A DNA stretch of 64,000 nucleotides from NCBI RefSeq assembly GCF_019097595.1, contig NC_080732.1, positions 2,813,854 to 2,877,853 of the forward strand, written 5' to 3'. Shown piece after piece: positions 1-11,900 of the stretch. This DNA comes from Hemibagrus wyckioides. Its lineage: Eukaryota > Chordata > Actinopteri > Siluriformes > Bagridae. A model generated the notes under the pieces. The model was not told the origin of the DNA. It searched no databases and saw only the letters and a program-made list of their open reading frames with translations. Position numbers and translations under genes: made by a program. Every line of letters begins with the position of its first letter. Position 1 is the first letter of the stretch.

Positions 1-1
1 G

Positions 2-196
2 AACGGCCAAAGCGTCATCCACACCATGGACAACTACCAGAACAGTGAGGATCAGGCGGCCGGGGGCACTGTGCTGCATCTGGAGGTCGGGGACAAGGTG
101 TGGCTTCAGGTGGCTGGAGGTCAGCTCTTTAATGGACTCTATGCAGATGACGATGATGACACAACCTTTTCTGGGTTTCTTCTCTTCGCTGATTGA
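2..196 (+). CDS. c1qtnf9: C1q/TNF-related protein, C-terminal end (partial)
   Basis: This is the 3' end of a coding exon that enters from the left edge. It reads 64 residues and a TGA at 194-196. The product is a secreted C1q-domain protein that assembles as trimers and acts as a circulating adipokine-like factor. The reading frame shows the last strands of the globular C1q domain: GDKVWLQV, then [19 protein letters not shown], the conserved closing motif of adiponectin-like C1q domains. The acidic run matches the calcium-binding loop region of adiponectin relatives. The paralogue is chosen partly by synteny: in mammals C1QTNF9 neighbours SPATA13, the next gene here. Adiponectin or another C1q-like gene remains possible because the collagen region lies outside the window. 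Confidence 0.72.
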   Translation, partial: NGQSVIHTMDNYQNSEDQAAGGTVLHLEVGDKVWLQVAGGQLFNGLYADDDDDTTFSGFLLFAD

Positions 197-335
197 AACC
201 AAGAGGAGATTTCTGGGGAAACATGTCTAGATTTATTCACTGAAAAGAAATCTGACTTAATTAATAATTTTCCTTTCTTTATTGATCCTGATGTTAACTG
301 TTCCTGAGTCAAGTTTTTAATCTTATATGCAGAAA

Positions 336-336
<1 letters not shown>

Positions 337-366
<30 letters not shown>

Positions 367-385
367 CTTCTTCTTCTTCTTTTTA

Positions 386-423
<38 letters not shown>

Positions 424-441
424 TTATTATTATTTTATTAT
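337..441. repeat. TTC and ATT trinucleotide microsatellites
   Basis: About 14 TTC units (338-381) are followed directly by about 15 ATT units (387-432). Open frames through here are low-complexity artefacts. Confidence 0.95.
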
Positions 442-639
442 CACAACACCATAAACATATTCTACATAATAAACATAATGATTGTATTTTATACTCATTG
501 CTTGTTTTTTGTCCTTTTAAATTTTATCTTAATTTTCAGAAATTATTTTAATTAATTATTGGGCTATATTAATTTATTTTTATATTTAATTTGTATTTGT
601 TTTATGGCAAAATGCTAAAATAAACCTAAAGGAAAATCC

Positions 640-692
<53 letters not shown>
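640..692. repeat. AC microsatellite with AT tail
   Basis: About 21 AC units run into a short AT run. Confidence 0.97.
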
Positions 693-693
<1 letters not shown>

Positions 694-1065
694 AAATTAA
701 GTTATATTAAATGTTATACTTATATTAATTATTAATATAAGTAATTACACCAGTAAGTCCATGCAAAATCTTCAGCCAATCACAGTGCTTTCTTTGCTCC
801 GCCTTTTTACTTTATGTTGCCAGATTGGTCAGTTACCGTAACAAACATCCTCCATTTTTAAACCTGGTATCGCTGCTAGAGCAACCTTGTAGTGTCAAGG
901 TGTTTTTTTTTTCATTTTCGATACAATTTACTAGCAATCCTCATCATATTAATGATAAAATATGGCCAGAAGTATGTGGACGGCTAACCATCACATTCAT
1001 GTGCATCCAAATTTCAATTTTATTTTTTATATTGTGATCTACATTCGGGGTTTTCACGAGATGCT

Positions 1066-1426
1066 GGAGCATGGATGTGGTGATCTGTGTTCATTCAGCT
1101 ATAAGAGCATTATTGAGATCAGACCCTGATGTTGTTGTGGAGGTTCAATCGGTGTTCCAGTTCATCCCAAAGGTGTTTATTGGGGTTGAGGTCAGGGCTC
1201 TGTTCAGGACAGTTGAGTTCACCCTTCACACTTCGTTCATACGTTTCTACACCATGTCCTCATGAAGCTTTACTTTGTGCGCAGGTACATTGTCGTGCTG
1301 GGACAAATTTGGGCTTCTTAGATCCAGTGAACGCTACATGAACCAAAGACATTTTATATAAGCCTGTACTTCCATGTTTGTGGCAACAGTTTGGAGAAGA
1401 ACCACATATGGGTGTGATGATCAGTA
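1066..1426 (-). mobile_element. Tc1-like element remnant A
   Basis: Read on the minus strand, this decayed stretch contains the Tc1 transposase-type segment corresponding to DLNPxxHLWDELE (around 1160-1200). It then loses the reading frame. The terminal inverted repeats are incomplete. It is a different subfamily from the element at 1448-2125. Confidence 0.7.
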
Positions 1427-1447
1427 ACTATAATCATATACACCAAC

Positions 1448-2125
1448 CAGGCATAACATTATGACCACCTACCTAATATTCTGTTGGTCCTGACCTGTCA
1501 TACACTGTGTATTCTGACTCCTTTCTATCAGAACCAGCATTAACTTCTTCAGCAGTTTGAGCAACAGTAGCTCGTCTGTTGGACCGGATCACACGGGCCA
1601 GCCTTCACTCCCCACGTGCATCAGTGAGCCTTGACCGCCCATGACCCTGTCACCGGTTCACCACTGTTCCTTCCTTGGACCACTTTTGATAGATACTGAC
1701 CACTGCAGACCAGGAACACCCCACAAGAACTGCCGTTTTGGAGATGCTCTGATCCAGTCATCTAGCCATCACAATTTGGCCCTTTATTAAATCCAAACTC
1801 GCTCAAATCCTTACGCTTGTCCATTTTTCCTGCTTCTAACACATCAACTTTGAGGACAAAATGTTCACTTGCTGCCTAATATATCCCACCCACTAACAGG
1901 TGCCATGATGAGGAGATCATCAGTCTTATTCACTTCACCTGGCACTGGTCAGAATGTTATGCCTAGTATTTGTCCACTTAAATTTATGCTTTACCATTTG
2001 CCTCTAACACATCAAAATTTTCTCCTGCTGCATAATAATATATCCCACCCACTAACAGGTCCCATGATGATGAGATCATCAGTCTTATTCACTTCACCGG
2101 TCACTGCTCAGAATGTTATGCCTGG
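1448..2125 (-). mobile_element. Tc1-like element B, internally deleted
   Basis: One end is CAGGCATAACATTATGACCA (1448-1467). The other end, inverted, is GAATGTTATGCCTGG (2111-2125). On the minus strand it holds only the N-terminal DNA-binding part of a Tc1 transposase gene, fused to the far 3' end by a deletion near 1489. The end sequence is duplicated: a first copy ends at about 1967 and a second diverged copy at 2125. It is not functional. Confidence 0.85.
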
Positions 2126-2229
2126 CCACTCACCAAGAACATGGGTATGTTAGAAGATGTGACAATTCTATGTAATGGGAATAGATACAGACAGGTATTC
2201 GTGGTGCTTGATTTTTAAGCAATCTGGCA

Positions 2230-2676
2230 ACCCTGCTTCTGCTCATTCAGCGCGACAAGTGCAGCGATGCTCGCGCCTCTCCGTCTGAAACGCTTCAACA
2301 AGTCGTGAGAGGTCAGAGCTCTGCGTCTTTCTCTGGAACCTGCGACTCTTCAGTTATTACTTTAATTTATTTAATTTATTTATTTCTACAGTGGGTTTTC
2401 TAACATTTTAAACCTCACCTCGAGGACTTTAGTTTTAGTCTAGAATCTTCCACCATGTAACACGACTTGAGTTCGGTTTTATTCGGTTTTCTGGAAATAT
2501 ATCAAGTTTAATCTTTTCGTGAACGACTTTTCCGACTTGCGAAAATGCTGACCATGAGAAATCCAGTGGACTTTGGACTTTTTGGTGTGAACCAGAGCCG
2601 GGTTCAATGGCTGGAGCTGTGCTGAACACCAGGTCGTGAAGGGACAGTATCCACACACAACAGAAGTATGAGCAAG
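2230..2676 (+). promoter_or_regulatory. spata13: spata13 putative promoter and 5' leader with uORFs
   Basis: CpG-enriched sequence (2240-2340) stands out from the AT-rich flanks and leads into an inferred first exon that ends at a good donor, AAG|GTAACA (2676/2677). Two short upstream ORFs precede the proposed start at 2668: 2545-2625 (26 codons) and 2607-2639 (10 codons), overlapping in different frames. The transcription start is not visible. I infer this exon from its composition, its donor and its phase fit with exon 2. Confidence 0.5.
2668..2676 (+). CDS. spata13: spata13 exon 1 (ATG AGC AAG), proposed
   Basis: The three-codon coding end of the first exon has A at -3 and is followed by donor GTAACA. 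It is phase 0 and joins exon 2 in frame without a stop. It is inferred; translation could instead begin at 10157. Confidence 0.5.
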
Positions 2677-5600
2677 GTAACATTGTATCTAGAGTTTGTT
2701 TATTTGTTTATCTCATTTATTTATTTATTTATTTTTACTCTCTATTTTGACTTTCTAGGATGTAATCAATCATCCAGTAGATTTAGAGCAAGCAAATTCT
2801 CAAAGCTTTACTTTTGTTCGTTGTTGCCTAACGTGTTGCCTAGAAAGCCGAGGAAGGAGGAGGATCTTGCACTGAGGGGTGCATTGTATGCCCTACTGCC
2901 CCCAAACCCCCAGCGGTTGTCATGGTGATAGGTTACTGTGGTGATTGCTGTAGCGATTGTACGAGGTAAATGGGTTGTAAATGACTCTATGTTTAGGAGT
3001 TGTTACTGTAAGCGTTGTGGCTTTATTACACAGTTATAAATGATTGTAGGATGTTTGTTCTGTAGTGATGAGTTGTTGTGTTGTATAGTGATGAGTTGTT
3101 GTGTTGTATAGTGATGAGTTGTTGTGTTGTGTTGTGATGAGTTGTTGTGTTGTGTAGTGATGAGTTGTTGTGTTGTGTAGTGATGAGTTGTTGTGTTGTG
3201 TAGTGATGAGTTGTTGTGTTGTGTTGTGATGAGTTGTTGTGTTGTGTAGTGATGAGTTGTTGTGTTGTGTAGTGATGAGTTGTTGTGTTGTGTTGTGATG
3301 AGTTGTTGTGTTGTGTAGTGATGAGTTGTTGTGTTGTGTAGTGATGAGTTGTTGTGTTGTGTAGTGATGAGTTGTTGTGTTGTGTAGTGATGAGTTGTTG
3401 TGTTGTGTTGTGATGAGTTGTTGTGTTGTGTTGTGATGAGTTGTTGTGTTGTGTTGTGATGAGTTGTTGTGTTGTGTAGTGATGAGTTGTTGTGTTGTGT
3501 AGTGATGAGTTGTTGTGTTGTGTAGTGATGAGTTGTGTTGTATAGTGATGAGTTGTTGTGTTGTATAGTGATGAGTTGTTGTGTTGTATAGTGATGAGTT
3601 GTTGTGTTGTATAGTGATGAGTTGTTGTGTTGTGTTGTGATGAGTTGTTGTGTTGTATAGTGATGAGTTGTTGTGTTGTATAGTGATGAGTTGTTGTGTT
3701 GTATAGTGATGAGTTGTTGTGTTGTGTTGTGATGAGTTGTTGTGTTGTGTTGTGATGAGTTGTTGTGTTGTGTAGTGATGAGTTGTTGTGTTGTGTAGTG
3801 ATGAGTTGTTGTGTTGTGTTGTGTTGTGATGAGTTGTTGTGTTGTGTAGTGATGAGTTGTTGTGTTGTGTAGTGATGAGTTGTTGTGTTGTGTTGTGATG
3901 AGTTGTTGTGTTGTGTTGTGATGAGTTGTTGTGTTGTATAGTGATGAGTTGTTGTGTTGTGTAGTGATGAGTTGTTGTGTTGTGTAGTGATGAGTTGTTG
4001 TGTTGTATAGTGATGAGTTGTTGTGTAGTGATGAGTTGTGTTGTGATGAGTTGTGTTGTGTTGTGTTGTGATGTGTTGTGTAGTGATGAGTTGTAGTGTT
4101 GTGTAGTGATGAGTTGTAGTGTTGTGTAGTGATGAGTTGTAGTGTTGTGTAGTGATGAGTTGTGTTGTGTTGTGATGAGTTGTGTTGTGTTGTGATGAGT
4201 TGTTGTGTTGTGTTGTGATGAGTTGTGTTGTGTTGTGATGAGTTGTAGTGTTGTGTAGTGATGAGTTGTAGTGTTGTGTAATGATGAGTTGTGTTGTGTA
4301 GTGATGAGTTGTGTTGTGTAGTGATGAGTTGTGTTGTGTAGTGATGAGTTGTGTTGTGTTGTGATGAGTTGTAGTGTTGTGTTGTGATGAGTTGTTGTGT
4401 TGTGTTGTGATGAGTTGTTGTGTTGTGTTGTGATGAGTTGTGTTGTGTTGTGATGAGTTGTGTTGTGTTGTGATGAGTTGTAGTGTTGTGTAGTGATGAG
4501 TTGTAGTGTTGTGTAATGATGAGTTGTGTTGTGTAGTGATGAGTTGTGTTGTGTAGTGATGAGTTGTGTTGTGTTGTGATGAGTTGTAGTGTTGTGTTGT
4601 GATGAGTTGTAGTGTTGTGTTGTGATGAGTTGTGTTGTATAGTGATGAGTTGTGTTGTGTAGTGATGAGTTGTTGTGTTGTATAGTGATGAGTTGTGTTG
4701 TGTAGTGATGAGTTGTTGTGTTGTATAGTGATGAGTTGTGTTGTGTAGTGATGAGTTGTTGTGTTGTATAGTGATGAGTTGTTGTGTTGTATAGTGATGA
4801 GTTGTAGTGTTGTGTTGTGATGAGTTGTAGTGTTGTGTTGTGATGAGTTGTGTTGTTTTATGGTAAGGGGTTGATATTGTAATAAAGGTGGTTTGGTTTC
4901 TGATATAGTGTTGTGTTGTTGTTGTTGTTGTTGTTGTGATTGTAATGAGTTGTAGAGCTTGATTATTATAGTAATTGTTGTAGAGTAAGGGGTTTGTGTA
5001 GTGATTGTTGTGCTTGGTGTAGAGTAATGGTTGTTTGTTGTTTTGTTTGTTGTGTTATAGTGAAGTTTTGTTGTTGTGTTGATTGTTGTATAGTGATATA
5101 GTTTATTGTTGTATTTGTTGTGTTCTAGTGATATTTGTTGTTGTGTGGATTGCTGTGTAGTGATCGTTGTGTTGTTTGTTGTGTTGTAGTGATGGTTTGT
5201 TGTATTTGTTGTGTTCTAGTGATAGTTGTTGTGTTAATTCATGTATAGTGATTAGTTTGTGTTTTTTGTGTTGATTCGTGTATAGTGATGGGTTTTTGTG
5301 TTTGTTGTGTTGTAGTGTTGGTTTATTGTTTATTGCCTGTTGTGTAGTGACAGGTTGTTGTGTTGTTTATTGTATAGTGATAGTTGTTGTTGTGTTGTTT
5401 GTTTGTGTGAGTGTCCAGCTTTGTGCCTGGTCTGATCTACAGTTACTCAGTAACACAGTTGTGTATTAGCGGGTGATGATTGTTCTAATTATGTTTAATG
5501 ATCTTTAGTCATTTGTGGCTTCTGCAGTTTAGCGTGTGTAGTGCTGTAGTGCTGTAGTGCTGCGGTTGTGTTCTGATTTTCAGATCTCTGTGTAGGTGTT

Positions 5601-6904
5601 TTGTAGTTGTAGTGCAGGTTGCAGAGTTGTTGTGATAGTACCATGTTGTGTAAAGAATATGTTGTTAAACTGGTAGACATTTCCAGTGTAATGTTGTAGG
5701 AATTTGTGGTTTTGGGGTTGTGTTGCAGCGACTCTCTGGATAATAACAGCTCGCCTCTGTCATCTTGTCGGCTGTGTGTGTTAATGACTGTGTTTATTCT
5801 GAGTGCAGAAGGTTGTGAGGTTGCTGAGGCAGTGATGAGTTGTTGTTGTTGTAGCGATCCGTCTGATCGGTTGTGGTATTGATGAAGGTGTACACGATAT
5901 TGCCAAAAGGGACACTCCTCCAAATCAGTCAATTCAGGTGTTGTTTTTCAGGGGTTGGGCTCGGCCCCTTAGTTCCAGTGAAAGGAACTCTTAATGCTTC
6001 AGCTTCATACCAAGATGTTCTGGACAATTTCATGCTCCCAACTTTGTGGGAACAGTTTCGGGATGACCCCTTCCTGTTCCAACATGACTGCACACCAGTG
6101 ACCAAAGCAAGGTCCATAAAGACATGGATATGGAGGAACTTGATTGACCTCAACCCCATAGAACACCTTTGGGATGAATTAGAGTGGAGACTGCAAGCCA
6201 GACCTTGTCGTCCATCATCAGTGCCTGACACAAACGCGCTTCTAGAGGAATGGTCCAAAATTCCCTTAAACACATTCCTAAACCTTGTGGAAAGCCTTCC
6301 CAGAAGAGTTGTTATAGCTGTAAAGAGCAATACAACTCCAGATTACATTCATGTGCATGTAAAGGCAGACGTCCCAAAACTTTTGGCAACATAGTGTAGC
6401 TGTATTTATTGTGAGTTCAGTGTAGTCCTTGTTATTGCGCTTGTCTTGTAGGTGTGTAAATACTCAGGAAATTTTTGCTTTTCAAGGCAACACAGGTAAA
6501 CATTTCCTAACCCCGGCTCTCCTCTCAGCCCCGGGCCTTCCTGGTTTCTGTCAGACGCTTGTTACAGTGTGAAAGCAGATTTTTTTTCACGCCTGCACAG
6601 CTAATCTGAAGGCATTCAGCATGATGAAACATAGCCGACATGTGACTAGACTTTGCTCTTTTATAATCTGCATCCGGTCCGAACGGGGAGTGAAGCGCTG
6701 CGTGTTTGTGGTGTCAGAAAGAACAACCGTGTGGAAAGAAAATATATATATCTTCAGAATTGGTATAAACGAGAGTGAGAATCCTAAACGAGGTTGTTTT
6801 TAAGACTGCAACCAGTCGGGCTGCCTGACAGCCTTTAACACAATATCATCATCAGCGCTGGAATGTCCTCCTTCATAGTTAAGGTGAAGGGGGAGCTTTA
6901 TTCG

Positions 6905-6949
<45 letters not shown>

Positions 6950-8952
6950 TATTTCATGCAACTCGCCTGCTTATTCCAGACAGCCATAAGTTAAAAGGCT
7001 TTCACTCCCACTTGCTACTGAACCTCCCCTGTTACCACACACACACACACACACACACACGTCCACATTCCAGGAGCTGATCTCTGCAGGCTTTTGTTTT
7101 TTTTGGTTTGTTTGCTGACTGAAAGTGTCCTTCGGCCTGCTTTGTATATGATGAATTATGAATTATTAGTTTATACAGAAATTAGAAGTAAATGTTTATA
7201 CTTAGTGCCGCGTTTTATACAAATATACAAAGGAACGTGTGTCAGTAACCTTGTGTTGGGCTGCCGCCAGCTGCCAGAACAGCTGGAGTTGTGCTTTTGA
7301 AGATGTCTAAAGACATTAACTCCATTATTCTCACAAGTGTGATCTGCTCACTGAATCTCATCATCATTGCCTTTAAACTGTTTAAGTCTAAGGCAACTTA
7401 TTTTAAACAATTGAGGGTTAAGGGCCTTGCTCAAAGGGCCCAGCAGTGGCACCTCGATGGACCTGGGATTCAAACTCACAACCTTCCAAATCCTTAACCA
7501 CTAAGCTACCACATCCTGCCATTGCCACCATTCCAGTGTGTTTACTGGAAGCGAACCAGCTCTGAGGCGGTATCAGGAACGCAGCTTCATCCCATCACCC
7601 TGTCATTGATTGTTTTCTTTATAGTGCAGCCATCAGCTTTTCTCCCAACAGTTCAAGAAAACCCCAAACACATTCTGCATGACTCAGGACATCTCTTTCC
7701 AGATATTTAAGCGAGTACTTTGCTCCACTCTCTACTCTGAGTAAATACTTAGTCAGTGTTCATGGCGGTTTTGAGGCTGAGGGACTCACTATCGTCCAGC
7801 GTGTGGTAAGCAAATGCCCGAGGAGTCGCTCGTGTTACCAGGCTTCCCACGCCATAAGCAGGGTGTGTTCCTTTCTTACAATCGCTTTCCTTTTCACCTG
7901 CCAAAAAAAAGGAACTGGGTCATAACATGGTATGCAGGGGCCATCAGCAAACAGGAGTAAATTACACCCTTTTTCACTGCACGCTTGTGGCCTTTGTGCT
8001 ATAGCACACACTCTCACTGAGCTCATACTGAGGTATTTCCTCTGCTGGGAACGTCTCATCACGTCCCGTCCCGTCTCGTCTTCAAACACCCACGTTCGTC
8101 CGTACGTACACAGATGTGTATGATCGGCAATAAAGGGTACAGGCCATGTAATCAGATTAAGTAAGGAACAGAGCACATGCTGGTTAAAGGTTTTAGCAGT
8201 AACATGAACGTACGCTGACGTGTCCAGATCCCCGGCTAGACATTAAAGCTCTAGGCACGCGTCTGAGTGATATCATTCATAACAGTTGCTTCATTGTTTT
8301 AACAAGAGCGTCCGGTTTTTTGTCATTGTATGATTTTTTATTTTTTTTCATGTAAATGCCTTAATAGTCGTCATCTTTTCGGAGTCATGTGGCATTCCGG
8401 AGCAACTTGCTCATCTGGGTAGATCACCGAAACTGGTATGGTGGGTTATTCTCATGACCGGCGCATAGCTGAATACTCCAAAAAAAAATGTCACAGAAGT
8501 CATCTCTGCTCATTACTACCAGATGCAGCACTTTTATAACCCTGGTTGTAATTAGGATTTGAGATGGACTCAGAGAGCGGCGTCTTTTATTTGATGTATA
8601 AAAATTCGACAGCTTCGTTTTATGAGGTTGTCTTGTCTTCAAGGTTCACCTCAGTACTCATGCCATATTGTAATCACAGAAGTCATTATAAACGTTTTCC
8701 TGTCTGATAATAAAAAATTTGGCTTCTTGTGCCCTTTGAGCAGCAAGTTGTCAATGATTTAGTGTCAGGAAATGGAGTAGTGTGTGTTTTTTCGTATGCT
8801 TGTTTTGTGTTTTTGAATCCTTCCTCTTCGGGAGTTTAATCTGAGCCTGGCTCCAGTTGGTAGCCGGAGGGGGGTGTTTCTCTCTGAGCTCTTAATTAAC
8901 TCCACTCCTGCATTTATCATGCGAGTGTCGAGCCAGGGAAATGAGAGTGAAT

Positions 8953-8987
<35 letters not shown>

Positions 8988-11900
8988 ATGCATTAAGTGC
9001 TGATATTCTGGATGCTGGAAAGTGAAGTACAGCCCACGCTGGCAGATTCTAGGAGGGATATGGGAGTGGTTTTAATTGCATTCTTTTAAAGTCAAACAAA
9101 GGCTAAAATGCCAATTCCTTTCTATGACCTCATCATAACTGCAGAGCTGTAGAGTAGAAACAGCTTGGATTTAAGGTTATACCATTGCAAATACAGTGTA
9201 GAAGCTGAGAACGTCATGTGCAAACAACAGAGCCTAGACTCTCAACAACAGGGCCGTAATTCCGCCTTCATCTCGAGGTCACGGCAGGGTTAGAGACCCA
9301 GGCTAAGAGCATGTTTGTCTCTTTATTGCACTAATAGGGGACACAACAGGTGGGAGGTAAATCAGATCAGCCTCTTAGTCGGACCCCTGCCCCCTCACTC
9401 GGATGCCTTGTTCTTGGCATATAAATGCCAAGAGAAAACTAAGCAATTTGTTCAATTAATCAAAATGGATTAGGGCTTTTTTATTGCTTAGTCATGCTCA
9501 CAGGGACCTTTAATCAAAAATAGACTCAGGCACCATCTACCACGTCCACCTGCTACGTCTGTCTTTCTTTTTCAAAAGAAGCATTCCAAAAACAGTGTGG
9601 TCTTCATCCACCGAGTCCTGATCACAATCAACCAGTTATCCATTGTGCTCTTAAAGGTGCTCCAATCGTTATATTTGTACCTACCAGGAAATCTACTGTG
9701 TGTAAATAAGTAGGCTGGTACGCCCACAGTAACAGAAGGAAGCAGGTTTTTTACCTGCTTATAAGAAACCTAAGAGCACTCTTCATTTACACATGTGTAA
9801 GACTCACAAGACTCACAACTAGAAACCTGATAGGACACCAGTATTTTACAGATAAGACCGAAACAATAGACAGAGATAAATCATGATCACCCCATCAGGT
9901 GCTGGCAAGCATAACAGATCAAGGGTGATCATCTCACCATATTGTGTCATTAGTTATTGCTGCTTGATGATTTTAGTATGCTTGACATTACTCAGTAGTT
10001 CTTGTGCAATTTGTCATTATTGGAGATTATATAATAGATCAGCTTAATATCTAATGCTGGCTTAAAACAAGTCCAGATTGGGCAGGATTAATTTAAAGAC
10101 TGGTGTTTATTTCTTTGCAGACAGCTCACTCAGATAGAGCCTCAACTCAGGGCAGGATGTCTCTGGCATACCCTTCAAATGCAAACGGAGCTTCTGTTGA
10201 TCATCACACCGAGGCTCCAGTGAGGCTCAGCTGCAGCTCCTTTGAAGCGGAGAAGAGGGTGAATCCAGGTGCCCCAGTGAGGCCAGTCCACCCTGAGGCC
10301 TGCTGTGAAAAACGTGGAGTCAATGGAATGAACGCTCATCAATGGTCCACCCCGGTTATTGTTGATGCACAAGATATATCATGTTCCTCCAAAAACATGC
10401 GCATCTTTTCCTTCCAGCGAAAGTGTGGTGCGACAGGCCCTGAGAAGACACCGCTTCGAGTTCCGGCCAGTGCTTCACAGGCGTTCCATTTCATGGGTTC
10501 TTTCAAAAAGCTGCGCTCCTCCGTTCTCCAGGGCATCCAGAACAGAGGAGGTGTGACAGGAGACAATCAGGATAAAGACTTGTCCATAAGTAATGAGGAG
10601 AACAGTGGTTTCTTTGTAACCAAAAGAAATTTTGGAAGTGGTCAAACCAATGGGAAGGAGATGCCAATGGTTAGCAATGGGGTATCAGCTGTATCAAAAA
10701 CATGTGTTTTAGATGAGGAGGATGATGACGAGGAAGATGGTTATGGGTTACAGAGGAACTCACACTTCTCACAGAGTATACGTAGAGCATATGGAGCAGG
10801 ACGCATCTCCCTGTTGGACAATGCACGAAAGCAGTCAGAAAGTCCTACCGCTCAAGAACCTGCTTCTCGCCCTCGACCCTGCAGCACCGTGGAAACCACT
10901 GGGCCCAATGTCATTTTTGATACTGATATGAAGGCCTTGAGTAGACTAAGCAAAAGTGCTGACAACTTGCACATATTTAAGAGCCCTTTCAAACGTAAAG
11001 TACCCTCGACTCAGACCCAGAACCAGGAAGATCCCAACACCCCAAATTTCCCCAGAACATCTAGTGCTTCGTCTGTAGTTGTGGAGGATTGTGTATCAAG
11101 TCGATGTAGAGGAGCTACAGGAGTGAGGGGAAAGATGCTCAAACTCGTCGGCAGTTTAACAGATCTGTCTCCCAACCGCAAGCCCAACAGCGACCCCACC
11201 ACCACAGCCCACTTATCGGCTCTCAGCCAGCTCCATGACAACTATTCCCGCAGGACTCCCTGTGTTCCTGCTAGCGAGCGCCAACGCAGGCCTCCGCCAC
11301 CCAATACCTGCTCGTCTGACAGGCAGAAAGTTCAGGCTGATGTTCATAGCCACACCCCAATTGTACATGCCGACTCCTCAGTACCCATTACCGTTAATGC
11401 CTTGGATCATCAGGTTCCTCAGTGTTCCCCCTCCACAGGTCAGGACCCCAGTTCTTGTGCCCAACTTCCAGTGAGCTCACCAACTTTGTGTTCAGATATT
11501 CCCCTCACACCTGTCACAGGAAATTGTGGGACTGTGGAACAAGAGCAAAGTGTGAAAACTGACTTTATTCAGGATGAGCAGTGCACCAGTCCAGGGCAGG
11601 AGCAGAGACTGGACAGCGTTAAAGTTAACCTAGAGGTAAGATTCTATGATACACTGTAAAAATGAAAATAGAGTAAGAGGTTATATTAGAGTTTAATTCT
11701 GAGAAACCTCAGGATAATTTGTCAGCTGTATGACCTGAGATGTAAGACAGTGGAGTATTTGTCATTGATGTTTTGAAAAGAAGGTAAAATCATAGCTGGA
11801 CTCACTAATTATGCTTGCACCAATTACACACAAATTTGTATTTAGAAACAAATTCTCCCATAAGAAATAATGTAAATGCTACATGATAATCCATTCCAGC

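Larger units (their letters stand above)
197..1065. other. c1qtnf9 3' flank, simple repeats
   Basis: This is AT-rich sequence after the c1qtnf9 stop. Candidate polyadenylation hexamers AATAAA occur at 468-473 and 619-624. I cannot tell which is used. Microsatellites are listed separately. Nothing protein-like is visible. Confidence 0.5.

Noticed and set aside
327..551. Poly-Ser/poly-Tyr open frame
   Set aside because: It arises from TTC and ATT microsatellites.
5495..5932. 145-codon minus-strand open frame
   Set aside because: It lies in GT-rich repeat margin with low-complexity Asn/Thr/Ser composition, on the wrong strand of an intron.
5873..6394. 173-codon open frame as a host gene
   Set aside because: It lies within a Tc1-like element with terminal inverted repeats and encodes only a transposase remnant.
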